A program made the position numbers and the translations under genes. The notes beneath the pieces were generated by a model. It made no database searches, was not told the origin of the DNA, and saw only the letters and a program-made list of their open reading frames with translations. DNA of 64,000 nucleotides. It comes from an uncultured Hyphomonas sp. Its GTDB lineage: Bacteria > Pseudomonadota > Alphaproteobacteria > Caulobacterales > Hyphomonadaceae. Positions 44,742 through 52,581 of this stretch are shown here, one piece after another (position 1 is the first letter of the stretch; each line of letters begins with the position of its first letter). The stretch covers positions 124,001 through 188,000 of the forward strand of contig NZ_OY787456.1 in the NCBI RefSeq assembly GCF_963678875.1, written 5' to 3'.

Positions 44742-45269
44742 ATGACTGAGCCGCTCACCGTCACGGGTCTTCTGACCACCAGGGATGTCAGGAAACTGAC
44801 ACGGCTGGCGCGCGGCGGCACAGTCGGGCCGACAGCGGTGTACTATGCCGGTGTGACGGCCCCGATCATTTCCGCCAGCATGTCGGTCCTGATGCGCAAT
44901 GCGATGATCATGGTTGGGGCCAGTCCTTACTGGCAGTGGCTTGTCGCGGCGCTGGTTGCGGCCTTTGCCGGGATCGCCTGGTACCTGATTTTCATCCGCT
45001 GGTCCTATCGCCATGCGCACGGGCGCGGAACGGAAACCAGACTGGAAACCAGCATTTCGCTTGAAGACGAGGCGCTGGTCATCCGGCGTGGAGGCATTGA
45101 GACGCGCGCCGACTGGGGCAGTGTCACCGATGTGTCTGCTTCCGGCGGGCATGTTACAGTGCGTCTGGACGGGGCGGCACCGCTGATCGTTCCGAACGCC
45201 TGGTTTGGCAAGAACAAGGCCGCGCGCCAGGCTTTCCTGGCCCGGCTCAAAGAGAAGGCTTCATCCTGA
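44742..45269 (+). CDS. YcxB-like membrane protein, unknown function
   Basis: A 175-residue protein with two membrane segments (about residues 35-52 and 64-88) and a cytosolic C-terminal domain (ISLEDEALVIRRGG, DWGSVTDVSASGG, APLIVPNAWFG) resembling the YcxB-like C-terminal pattern. It is inserted between infB and rbfA, and its stop overlaps the rbfA ATG by one base (TGATGG). Function unknown. Confidence 0.78.
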   Translation: MTEPLTVTGLLTTRDVRKLTRLARGGTVGPTAVYYAGVTAPIISASMSVLMRNAMIMVGASPYWQWLVAALVAAFAGIAWYLIFIRWSYRHAHGRGTETRLETSISLEDEALVIRRGGIETRADWGSVTDVSASGGHVTVRLDGAAPLIVPNAWFGKNKAARQAFLARLKEKASS

Positions 45270-45673
45270 TGGCCCGAAAAGCCGCTCCACCCGGAATGCC
45301 GTCGCAACGTCAGTTGCGCGCCGGCGAACTCGTACGCCACGCCCTGACGGACATTCTCTCACGCGAAGCGTTCCGTGACCCGGATCTGGAACAGGCCCTG
45401 ATCACGGTGGGGGAGGTCCGCTGCTCGCCGGATCTCAAGCACGCAAACATTTTTGTGTCGCCGCTGGGCGATGACACGGATGAAGGCCGAACGAAACTGG
45501 CCAATGCGCTCAACCGGGCGGCCGGCTTCCTGCGTGGCCGTCTCGGCCGGGAAGTGGACCTGCGTTATACGCCGGAACTGCACTTCATCGCGGACAAGTC
45601 CTATGACGATGCCACCGCGATCGACCGTCTCCTGATGGACCCGAAGGTCCGCCGGGATGTGGAAGGCGAATAG
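45269..45673 (+). CDS. rbfA: Ribosome-binding factor A
   Basis: A 134-residue KH-like protein that helps 30S maturation. Motifs are QLRAGELVRHALTDIL, the alphaproteobacterial segment TVGEVRCSPDLKHANIFVSPLG, and a C-terminal RYTPELHFIADKSYDDA. ATG overlaps the stop of the YcxB-like gene. In relatives truB follows directly; here 2.8 kb of other genes intervene. Confidence 0.96.
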   Translation: MARKAAPPGMPSQRQLRAGELVRHALTDILSREAFRDPDLEQALITVGEVRCSPDLKHANIFVSPLGDDTDEGRTKLANALNRAAGFLRGRLGREVDLRYTPELHFIADKSYDDATAIDRLLMDPKVRRDVEGE

Positions 45674-45739
45674 CAGCGTCCCTGCAAGTTTCCCCGGCCT
45701 GGTTAAGGCATCGGAAACGATGAGCGCGTACGAACAGAA

Positions 45740-45769
45740 TTGTCTTGGGTATATCGTAGCTTTTATAGG
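45740..45769 (+). promoter_or_regulatory. Candidate promoter of the GGDEF-EAL gene
   Basis: TTGTCT (45740-45745), an 18-base spacer, TATAGG (45764-45769). It lies 21 bases before the ATG at 45791 and overlaps the upstream in-frame codons, supporting the later start. Confidence 0.45.
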
Positions 45770-45790
45770 TCGCCATTCTGGCGGAGATAT

Positions 45791-47419
45791 ATGCAAGATT
45801 CCTCAACTGACGAATACGCTGAAAAATCGTTCTGGCGATCCCGGCCGGTTCTTGATGCGGGCTGGCTGATCGTCTTTTTCGGCGCGATCCTTATCACGGC
45901 GATCCATCTGGAAGCGTTCGGCCATGTTGTTGCTTTGTCTGCCGCCCATGAGAATTGGGAGCTGGATGAAATCCTGACGACCATGATGCTCCTGCCGTTT
46001 GGCCTGGTCATTTACGCCAAGCGCCGACTGAATGAGGTGCGGTCGGAACTGCGGCGGCGCCATCTTGCCGAGCAGGAGGCCAGCCGTATGGCGCTTCATG
46101 ATCCGCTTACGGGTCTGGCGAACCGGCGCAAGGCACAAATCGAGATACCCCTTGCGCTGGCACAGGCGGCGCAGCAGCCGGTGACCCTGGTGTCGGTCGA
46201 CCTTAACCGCTTCAAACCCGTCAATGATTTGCATGGGCATGCGATCGGGGACGAGTTGCTCCTGGCAGTCGGGGCCCGTTTGACCAATGCAGCGGGACCC
46301 TCGGCATCGGTCTACCGGTTTGGCGGAGATGAGTTCTGCATCCTTGTCCCGGGCAGGTATTCCGAGGACGAATTGCTTGGGCGTATCGAAGCGATCTCGG
46401 TCGCGTTCGAGCGCCGGTTCGATCTGACGGATGTGTCCGTATCTGTCGGCGCCAGCATTGGTGCGACCACAACAAACGATCCGCGCGTCGACATGGATGA
46501 ACTTCTGGCCCAGGCAGATGCTGCCATGTACCGGTGCAAAAAGGCGGGCCGGAACGGATTCAGCTTTTTCGAAGCCGGCATGGAAGTCGCTGCGCTGCGC
46601 CGTGCCAAGGTTGAGGATGAACTGCGCCTGGCTTTGGCCGAAGACCGGATCAAGGCTCATTTCCAGCCACTTGTCCGGCTCGAGGACAAGGCGATCATCG
46701 GATATGAGGCGCTGGCCCGCTGGTGCATGGGGGACGGGACATGCCGAGAACCGGAGGAGTTCATCTCCATCGCAGAAGAAGCCGGGCTGATCTCCGACAT
46801 ATTCTTTGCCGTCTTGCGCAAAGCAGCGCAGGCCGCACGCACCTGGCCCGCAGACCTGAAATTCTCGGTCAATCTTTCCCCGGTGCAGTTCAATGACCCG
46901 TGGCTGGTGGAACGGATCCTGAAGATCCTTGTCGAAGAAGGCATCCAGCCCGGCCGATTGGAAGTAGAGGTGACGGAAAATGCGCTGGTCGGAGACTTCC
47001 AGGTCGCTCGCGACGTCCTGTGGGCACTGAAACGTCAGGGAATTCACATTTCCCTCGATGACTTCGGGACGGGGTATTCCTCCCTTCGCCATCTCAGTGA
47101 GTTGCCCTTCGAGATTCTGAAGATCGACCGTTCCTTCATTGCAAACCTGTCGAGTGATGCCACCGCCCAGACAATTGTCCGTACTGTGACGGCCATGGCG
47201 CACAGCCTTGGTTTGACGGTCACGGCGGAGGGAATTGACTCGGTCGATAATGCGACGACGGTTGCCGATTTCGGCTGCGACATCGGGCAAGGCTTCCTGT
47301 TTGGCCGTCCGGAGGCCCCATCACCGACCGAAGCGCCTGGTGAAGGCGAGCCGCATCTGGAAGAGGGAAGAGCTGTGGAACCTGCCGCTTCTGCAGACGC
47401 GTCCCGCAAACGGGCCTGA
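45791..47419 (+). CDS. GGDEF-EAL dual-domain c-di-GMP signalling protein
   Basis: A 542-residue inner-membrane protein: two membrane segments (about residues 24-44 and 62-78), a coiled-coil linker, a GGDEF domain (about 100-260, intact FGGDEF, no RxxD I-site) and an EAL domain (about 268-510, intact YEALARW, NLSPVQF, DDFGTGYSSL). Both activities are possible; the catalytic residues seen do not say which dominates. GCGGAGATAT precedes the ATG. It is placed between rbfA and truB and has its own candidate promoter. Confidence 0.9.
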   Translation: MQDSSTDEYAEKSFWRSRPVLDAGWLIVFFGAILITAIHLEAFGHVVALSAAHENWELDEILTTMMLLPFGLVIYAKRRLNEVRSELRRRHLAEQEASRMALHDPLTGLANRRKAQIEIPLALAQAAQQPVTLVSVDLNRFKPVNDLHGHAIGDELLLAVGARLTNAAGPSASVYRFGGDEFCILVPGRYSEDELLGRIEAISVAFERRFDLTDVSVSVGASIGATTTNDPRVDMDELLAQADAAMYRCKKAGRNGFSFFEAGMEVAALRRAKVEDELRLALAEDRIKAHFQPLVRLEDKAIIGYEALARWCMGDGTCREPEEFISIAEEAGLISDIFFAVLRKAAQAARTWPADLKFSVNLSPVQFNDPWLVERILKILVEEGIQPGRLEVEVTENALVGDFQVARDVLWALKRQGIHISLDDFGTGYSSLRHLSELPFEILKIDRSFIANLSSDATAQTIVRTVTAMAHSLGLTVTAEGIDSVDNATTVADFGCDIGQGFLFGRPEAPSPTEAPGEGEPHLEEGRAVEPAASADASRKRA

Positions 47420-47441
47420 CTTCGGCGGTGCCCGCCCGTTT
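47408..47441 (+). terminator. Weak terminator after the GGDEF-EAL gene
   Basis: AAACGGGC (47408-47415) pairs with GCCCGTTT (47434-47441) around an 18-base loop; the left arm overlaps the stop. Only three T follow from the stem itself. Confidence 0.35.
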
Positions 47442-47564
47442 CTGGACCCGATGTAAGTTGACTTACTCTGGCCACATTGCCAGCATTTCATGACATGCCG
47501 AAAAGGGGCCGTAGAATAGGCTCGCAACAGGGACCGCCAATGGGGCCCGGCAAAGGGGCAAGCG

Positions 47565-48305
47565 ATGGATCGTCAGACGCTCGACATGGAAGGCGCCCGC
47601 CAGGGTGAGATTTCCGCAGCCTCGCTGCAGATGGGCGACGATACGATTGCCATCCAGCGCATCGCTACCATGTCGGTGGAAGGGAAGGACTTCTTTCCCT
47701 GGGATACGCCAAAAAATCGCGTGACGCAGAAGGGCTATGCCACGGCGTTCGTGTCGATGATGTTCTTTGCGCTCATGGGCATTGGCTGGTGGGCGGTCCT
47801 GCCGGGCCGGCCGTCGAGCATGGTGATGCTGGGGATCGGCGTCGTGATGTTGATCGGCGCGATGGTCTGCGGCCTGCGGGCGGGCATGATCGCGGCGAAG
47901 CTGCGGACGAAGCAGAAATATTTCCGCCTCGTCATCGGCACGTCGGATGCGCGCCAGATCCCGCTGGTGGACGACAATCGCGACGTCCTCTGCAAGATCC
48001 GCGATGTTGTGCGCCACAAGATGGACACCGAGGACCGCACGATTACCGGCGATTTCGATCTCAATCTCGACATTGTGAACCTCAAATCTCCGAACGGGCC
48101 CTCTGGCCAGCCTGAGCCGGATCCCCCGCGTGGCCGGGCCTCTGCCGCGCCGGAACGCGCTGCAGAACCGGAGCCGAAACCGCTGCCGGATCTGGACGAG
48201 ACGGATAATGACCCGCCGCTGCCAAAGCTCGCCCGCCGGCAGGATGACGACCATCAGGACGCCCTGTTCGACAAGGTGGCCGAGGCGATGAAACCCGCCT
48301 CCTGA
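47565..48305 (+). CDS. Hypothetical protein with two membrane segments
   Basis: A 246-residue protein: an N-terminal soluble part with strand character (residues 1-55), two membrane segments (about 60-80 and 85-105), a domain up to about 170 (RKYFRLVIGTSDARQIPLVDDN-like), and a disordered Pro/Glu/Asp-rich tail. The arrangement resembles DUF6232-type proteins but I cannot assign it. It sits between the GGDEF-EAL gene and truB. Function unknown. Confidence 0.72.
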   Translation: MDRQTLDMEGARQGEISAASLQMGDDTIAIQRIATMSVEGKDFFPWDTPKNRVTQKGYATAFVSMMFFALMGIGWWAVLPGRPSSMVMLGIGVVMLIGAMVCGLRAGMIAAKLRTKQKYFRLVIGTSDARQIPLVDDNRDVLCKIRDVVRHKMDTEDRTITGDFDLNLDIVNLKSPNGPSGQPEPDPPRGRASAAPERAAEPEPKPLPDLDETDNDPPLPKLARRQDDDHQDALFDKVAEAMKPAS

Positions 48306-48435
48306 TGGGGCTCCTGAGCCTGCTAGCCATTCGCCCGGTTGACGGCGCCACCCAGCCCGCTTAAGGCCCACGCTTTCCATTCTGCCAGACCGCATCGCGG
48401 CGTCCGATCCGCCGGCCGGTGCAAGGGAGTTGATC

Positions 48436-49371
48436 TTGGCGAGACAGCGCAAGCGCAAGGGCGATCCGGTCACCGGGTGGCTGAACCTGTTCAAACCGGT
48501 CGACATGACCTCCACCCAGGCCGTGGCGATCCTGAAGCGCCGCTTCAATGCCGCGAAAGTCGGCCATGGCGGCACGCTTGATCCGCTGGCAGACGGTATC
48601 CTGCCGATTGCCTTCGGTGAGGCGACCAAGACCGTCCAGTGGGCGATGGACGCCGAGAAGGAATATGTCTTCACCATCCGCTGGGGCATTTCCACCGCCA
48701 GCCAGGACGCGGAAGGGGAGGCGACGGCGACCTCCGATGCGCGGCCCACACGCGAACAGGTCGAGGACATCCTCAAGAATTATGTCGGCACGATCGAACA
48801 GGTGCCGCCGAAATATTCTGCCATCAAGGTGGATGGCCAGCGCGCTTACGACCTTGCCCGCGAGGGCGAGGATTTCGAACTGAAGGCCCGTGAAGTGGAC
48901 GTGTTCGAGGCCGCCGTCATCGGCATGCCGGATGCGGACCACACGGTCATCCACGTCACCTCCGGCAAGGGCTTCTACGTCCGGGCCATGGCGCGTGACC
49001 TGGCGTTCGACCTTGGCTGCGAGGGCCATATCAGCCAGCTGCGGCGCACGCGGGTCGGCAATTTCGGCGCCGCGCAGGCCGTGCCCATCTCCAGAATCGA
49101 GGAGACCGAGGACAAGGCCGAGCTGCTGGCCCTGCTGCAGCCGGTACAGGCCGTGCTGGGCGACTTCCCGCAACTGGCCATCACGCGCGCCGAAGCCGCC
49201 AATGTACGTCAGGGCCGCGACATCCAGCTGATGCCCCACCTTGTGGAACAGTGGCGGGCCGAGCGGCTGGAGGATGACCGCACGGCGCTGGTGATTTGCG
49301 ACGGCCATGCCGTGGCGATGGGCGAAGTGCGCGCCGGGCGGTTTGAGCCGGCCCGCGTGTTCGTGGCGTAA
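48436..49371 (+). CDS. truB: tRNA pseudouridine(55) synthase
   Basis: A 311-residue enzyme making pseudouridine 55 in tRNA. Motifs are GWLNLFKPVDMTSTQAV, GHGGTLDPLADGILPI with the catalytic Asp, and KVDGQRAYDLAR, plus the RMVxAL-type C-terminal region. No ATG is available: TTG at 48436 is preferred to TTG at 48430, because AGGGAG lies six bases before the former and touches the latter. The product begins MARQRKRKGDPVTG. Confidence 0.95.
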   Translation: MARQRKRKGDPVTGWLNLFKPVDMTSTQAVAILKRRFNAAKVGHGGTLDPLADGILPIAFGEATKTVQWAMDAEKEYVFTIRWGISTASQDAEGEATATSDARPTREQVEDILKNYVGTIEQVPPKYSAIKVDGQRAYDLAREGEDFELKAREVDVFEAAVIGMPDADHTVIHVTSGKGFYVRAMARDLAFDLGCEGHISQLRRTRVGNFGAAQAVPISRIEETEDKAELLALLQPVQAVLGDFPQLAITRAEAANVRQGRDIQLMPHLVEQWRAERLEDDRTALVICDGHAVAMGEVRAGRFEPARVFVA

Positions 49372-49423
49372 TTTTACCGGCTGCCTGCACCGGATTTTAA
49401 GCCTGTTCCTTCACATTGGCGCG

Positions 49424-49927
49424 ATGGATTTCATGGAAATCTTCGTGCGGTTTTACACCCTCGGCTTCGGTCTCGTTATTGGCGGCGGGGCGCTGGCCGT
49501 GGTGATCTGGCGCGATAGCTGGCGCTGGCGCCAGCTGGCGGCGGTCTATGAAGCCACAACAATGCCGCAAGGCCCGCAGCGGCGTTTCAGCACCGTCATC
49601 CTGCATGGCCGGGGCGTGGCCTATAATTCCTATCACTCCATGGTGACGCTGCACGCAGACCGGAACGGTGTCTGGCTGCTCTTCCGTCCCTTCCTGCTGA
49701 CCATTCCCTTCTTCAAGCCGCTCTATATTCCGTTTGCCGATCTTCAGGCCACGCCGCGCCGCTGGACGCTGGTCTCCAAAGCGGTGGAGCTGGAAGCGTC
49801 CAGGGCGCCCGGCTTGAAACTGGTGCTGTGGCAGCGAGGCGCCGACTGGATCGAGGACCAGAGCGGCGGCCGCCTCGGCCTAGAGACCCGGCAGGCGAGC
49901 CGCATGGCCGCCAGCTGGCCACACTGA
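49424..49927 (+). CDS. Hypothetical membrane-anchored protein
   Basis: A 167-residue protein with one clear N-terminal membrane segment (about residues 10-30) and a mostly beta C-terminal part (STVILHGRGVAYNSYHS, IPFADLQATPRRW) reminiscent of small PH-like or bPH domains. The start MDFMEIF is the first reasonable ATG; no good ribosome-binding site is visible. Family not recognised. Last gene before the gap leading to the defence island. Confidence 0.65.
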   Translation: MDFMEIFVRFYTLGFGLVIGGGALAVVIWRDSWRWRQLAAVYEATTMPQGPQRRFSTVILHGRGVAYNSYHSMVTLHADRNGVWLLFRPFLLTIPFFKPLYIPFADLQATPRRWTLVSKAVELEASRAPGLKLVLWQRGADWIEDQSGGRLGLETRQASRMAASWPH

Positions 49928-50491
49928 TCCCAGCACTTTAAGCCGGTATGGCCTCAGCCATCCGGTTACAGAACATACGGCCCCGATGGAGCCAAGGCGC
50001 AGCGGGCGCCGTGGCGCTCCGCCTGATATGAATAAAGGCTACGGAATGGAGCGTTACCGCCCGCCGCGCCGATTGGAGATTTCGCTATCCGCCGACACGT
50101 CCGCCGTTTCATGCCCGGATGCACCTGACATGCCCGGCCGGCCCAGCAAGAGGGCACGCCCTCAAACCGGATCCGCCATAACGGGACCGGCCTTGGTAGG
50201 TGGTATTTCCCTTCACCCCCGTCGAGACCGGAATCGCTAGACTTGCTCCCGGCCGTTACCCCGGCAGCAAATCAATCTCTCCAACCCTCCCCAAGGCAAA
50301 CCGAACGGTACCGGCCCGGCCCCCGCCTCAAGGAGACGTGCAGGATGGCCGGGTGGGGATATGGGGTGGATTGGGAAGGGGGAGGGGAGGCTGCTTTGCT
50401 GTGGTGGCGGGGAGGGGCATGGCCGCCGCAGTAGGATAGGTGACTTTTTCTCCGACATTGGCTTCGCGAGTACAGCGCTATTCGGCCTGCT
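49928..50491. other. 564-base non-coding gap with a G-rich tract
   Basis: No convincing gene, tRNA or other RNA is seen. Open frames here lack ribosome-binding sites and family features. From 50351 to 50417 the plus strand has eight runs of three to five G (for example GGGTGGGG and GGGGGAGGGG), able in principle to form G-quadruplexes. The G+C-rich half ends abruptly near 50440, where the AT-rich island begins. Confidence 0.7.
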
Positions 50492-51133
50492 TTATGTTTT
50501 CTGGTGTAGTGAATTTGGAAGAAAGGCGTCTATCTCTTGATCGGAAAAGGTCATGTCTTCTTGGGTTTGAAGCGCTTTTTGTGCGCTACGATAAGCAGCT
50601 ACAGTCGTGCTCGGCGCTCCAGTGTATATAGCGTGAAGGCGTTCAAGTAGTTCATCTCGCCTTGTGCCAAGCTTTTCGAGAGATAATCGTGCTGCTCTAA
50701 GGTCAGTTAAAAGCGAGATGTACTCTTCGCGGATTAGCCATATATCAGCTGCCGCTTGCCGATGCTTTTGGGCAAGTTCGCCAAGATCATAGTTCTTCGT
50801 GTAGGCGTGCAACACCAACAAAACAGTAGAGATCACAACTCCAATTATCGCGCCCGCTTTGCTGTTCCCGAGAATTACAACAAAAAAACTTGCTGTGGTG
50901 ATTGAGGACAGGATGATCTGAGTTAGTTTTATGGTGCTTAGTCGAGCTAAGAGGATGTCTGCACACTTTTCATGTGTCTTGTGAGAATAAACCACACGAC
51001 CAAAACATTCTCGGATCTGACCTTCTAAGATTGAGCGAGCATCAGAACCAGACTCAGCTTGGGAATTTTGATCCAAAAATTTCTCTCCACTTGTTCTTCG
51101 CAGACCATTCTCGCTTCGGGGTTGCACTTTCAT
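50492..51133 (-). CDS. SLATT-domain two-transmembrane effector of a CBASS system
   Basis: A 213-residue protein with a short soluble N-terminus, the SLATT-family segment IRECFGRVVYSHKTHEKCAD (about residues 40-60), two adjacent membrane helices (about 75-92 and 95-112), and a C-terminal helical domain rich in Arg/Glu. In CBASS systems SLATT proteins are thought to sense the cyclic nucleotide and permeabilise the membrane. The start is uncertain: ATG 51133 overlaps the CD-NTase gene by 80 bases, whereas TTG 51076 has GGAGAG six bases upstream and a 23-base overlap. Composition is AT-rich, unlike its neighbours. Confidence 0.82.
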   Translation of the reverse strand: MKVQPRSENGLRRTSGEKFLDQNSQAESGSDARSILEGQIRECFGRVVYSHKTHEKCADILLARLSTIKLTQIILSSITTASFFVVILGNSKAGAIIGVVISTVLLVLHAYTKNYDLGELAQKHRQAAADIWLIREEYISLLTDLRAARLSLEKLGTRRDELLERLHAIYTGAPSTTVAAYRSAQKALQTQEDMTFSDQEIDAFLPNSLHQKT

Positions 51134-51935
51134 GGGCAATGGCTTCTAGGGCGATATTGTAGCAGCGCTTCGCTTTTGCCTGAAATAGACCTTTTCCGTA
51201 TACCCATTGACCACTTCCTGGTGCCTTCCAGTACTCTTGCGTCGCACTTTGGTTTGCGAGGAAGTAGAAAAAATCTCGAATCATAAAATCGTAATACAGA
51301 AAGGACTTATCTCTGTGTGACCAATTGGCGATAAACTGGTATGCAAGAGTGTCTATAAGTAATCCACCAATCGGAACAGACCATTTGCTTTTCCAAGCGC
51401 GAGCCATCCTGCAAAGCGGAACAAGGTTGTAGTTGCACTCAGTGTTCCGAGTACGTACTGCATTGATTTCGGGCTTGGGGTTCGTGGTCCGCCATTGACC
51501 ACCACCATTCGCGTCAGGATAAGTGTAGCTTCCGTTGTTGTTAATGAACGCTGGAACTACCTCAAAGGTTATCCCGTCATCAAATGGAACAAGTATGACC
51601 TGACCATCTCCACGGATACTGGTCTTCCAATAAGTTTTCTCGATTGATCCTTTCACAGCTTGTAGCAGGGCGGACTGTCCATTCGACTGATAAGCGTTGT
51701 ATTTCTCGTACTGCGAGTAGGGCAGCTGAAAAATCATATCGAGATCGCTGATGGAATTTGTCGCTGTGTTTCGACCATATGAGCCGACGTAAAGACTGTG
51801 CGATGTATCTGAGGTTGTCACCCAGTAATCGGTGTTTAGGCGCTTCGTTATAGCCTTATATCGATTGGAGATCGTATCAGTACTTTTTACCGCTAGTTCG
51901 CCATAAAACGTACTAAACCATTCGCCTACGCCCAT
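51054..51935 (-). CDS. SMODS-type CD-NTase (cGAS/DncV-like nucleotidyltransferase) of a CBASS system
   Basis: A 293-residue nucleotidyltransferase. The active-site signature is GSYGRNTATNSISDLDMIF (about residues 51-69), giving the GS and DxD metal site, with the third acidic position in FEVVPAF (about 125-131, Glu in place of the commoner Asp). The helical C-terminal half includes the oligoadenylate synthase-like pattern RAWKSKW ... GGLLIDTLAYQFI. It should make a cyclic oligonucleotide in response to phage infection and activate the SLATT protein. It is the first gene of the two-gene operon. Codon and base use differ from flanking genes, suggesting transfer. Confidence 0.87.
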   Translation of the reverse strand: MGVGEWFSTFYGELAVKSTDTISNRYKAITKRLNTDYWVTTSDTSHSLYVGSYGRNTATNSISDLDMIFQLPYSQYEKYNAYQSNGQSALLQAVKGSIEKTYWKTSIRGDGQVILVPFDDGITFEVVPAFINNNGSYTYPDANGGGQWRTTNPKPEINAVRTRNTECNYNLVPLCRMARAWKSKWSVPIGGLLIDTLAYQFIANWSHRDKSFLYYDFMIRDFFYFLANQSATQEYWKAPGSGQWVYGKGLFQAKAKRCYNIALEAIAHESATPKREWSAKNKWREIFGSKFPS

Positions 51936-52238
51936 GACTTTCTTTTGCCCTCAAAACTTAGTTCCTAAGGTGGAATGCGTCTGCAACTATTGCGATTCTC
52001 TCGTCTTGGGAACGTTGGGCGAACATTTACGCAAGCGTGTCAGGGTTAACTCACTTCAGGGCCTTCCAATTCCCCCCAAAATGAGCCATAAGCCGCCGCT
52101 TGAGGTGGGCCTTCGGACCTTGACCCTGCTGGACGACATCCCGGCTGTGGCCAATGACCCCGGAAAACACCGAAAAACCCCGCCAAATCAGGCGCTTATG
52201 TGAACCCCGCCGCAAGGCGACAGTACGAAAGATATTCG
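51936..52238. other. 303-base gap between the defence island and rpsO
   Basis: The first 100 bases are AT-rich and should hold the CD-NTase promoter (minus strand). The rest is GC-rich leader DNA before rpsO. An open frame on the plus strand (51934-52203) starts inside the CD-NTase start codon, has no ribosome-binding site and no recognisable sequence, and is not called. No flanking direct repeat or attachment site was recognised. Confidence 0.6.
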
Positions 52239-52508
52239 ATGTCGATTACCGCTGAGAAAAAAGCAGAGCTCATCACGAAATTCGCCGTCAAACCGGGCGA
52301 TACGGGCTCTCCGGAAGTGCAGGTCGCGATCCTGACCGAACGGATCAACAATCTGACCGAGCACTTCAAGTCCAACAAGAAGGACAACCACTCCCGCCGC
52401 GGCCTGCTGGCCATGGTGGCAACGCGCAGAAAGCTGCTTGATTACGTCAAGGGCAAGGATGAGGCGCGCTACAGCAAACTCATCACTGAACTGGGCATCC
52501 GCCGCTAG
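52239..52508 (+). CDS. rpsO: 30S ribosomal protein S15
   Basis: An 89-residue protein: MSITAEKKAELITKFA, then GDTGSPEVQVAILTERI and NHSRRGLLAMVATRRKLLDYV, all diagnostic of S15. Family length exact. In E. coli S15 represses its own translation; no comparable leader structure was examined here. It is followed by a terminator and then pnp, the conserved rpsO-pnp pair. Confidence 0.98.
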   Translation: MSITAEKKAELITKFAVKPGDTGSPEVQVAILTERINNLTEHFKSNKKDNHSRRGLLAMVATRRKLLDYVKGKDEARYSKLITELGIRR

Positions 52509-52521
52509 GGCGACCCAAAAC

Positions 52522-52556
52522 AAGCCCGCCGGGCAATAGGGCCGCGGCGGGCTTTT
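52522..52556 (+). terminator. Terminator between rpsO and pnp
   Basis: AAGCCCGCCG (52522-52531) and CGGCGGGCTT (52545-52554), 10-bp perfect stem, 13-base loop, four T. It probably reduces, rather than blocks, reading into pnp 26 bases later, as in other rpsO-pnp operons. Confidence 0.85.
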
Positions 52557-52581
52557 CGTATGTGAAGAAAGACAAGACGAA

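Noticed and set aside
49986..50240. Possible gene ending in ISLHPRRDRNR
   Set aside because: No ribosome-binding site, low-complexity Arg/Pro content, and competing frames of equal length; likely non-coding.
50180..50260. Minus-strand similarity to a tmRNA 5' end (ATTCCGGTCTCGACGGGGG)
   Set aside because: Resemblance is limited to about 20 bases; no acceptor stem, tag reading frame or T-loop partner was found.
50440..52100. Flanking direct repeats or attachment site of the defence island
   Set aside because: No repeat longer than what chance allows was recognised at the two edges, and no tRNA or integrase is present.
51934..52203. Plus-strand open frame of 89 residues beside the CD-NTase gene
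   Set aside because: It begins inside the opposite start codon, lacks a ribosome-binding site and shows no recognisable domain.
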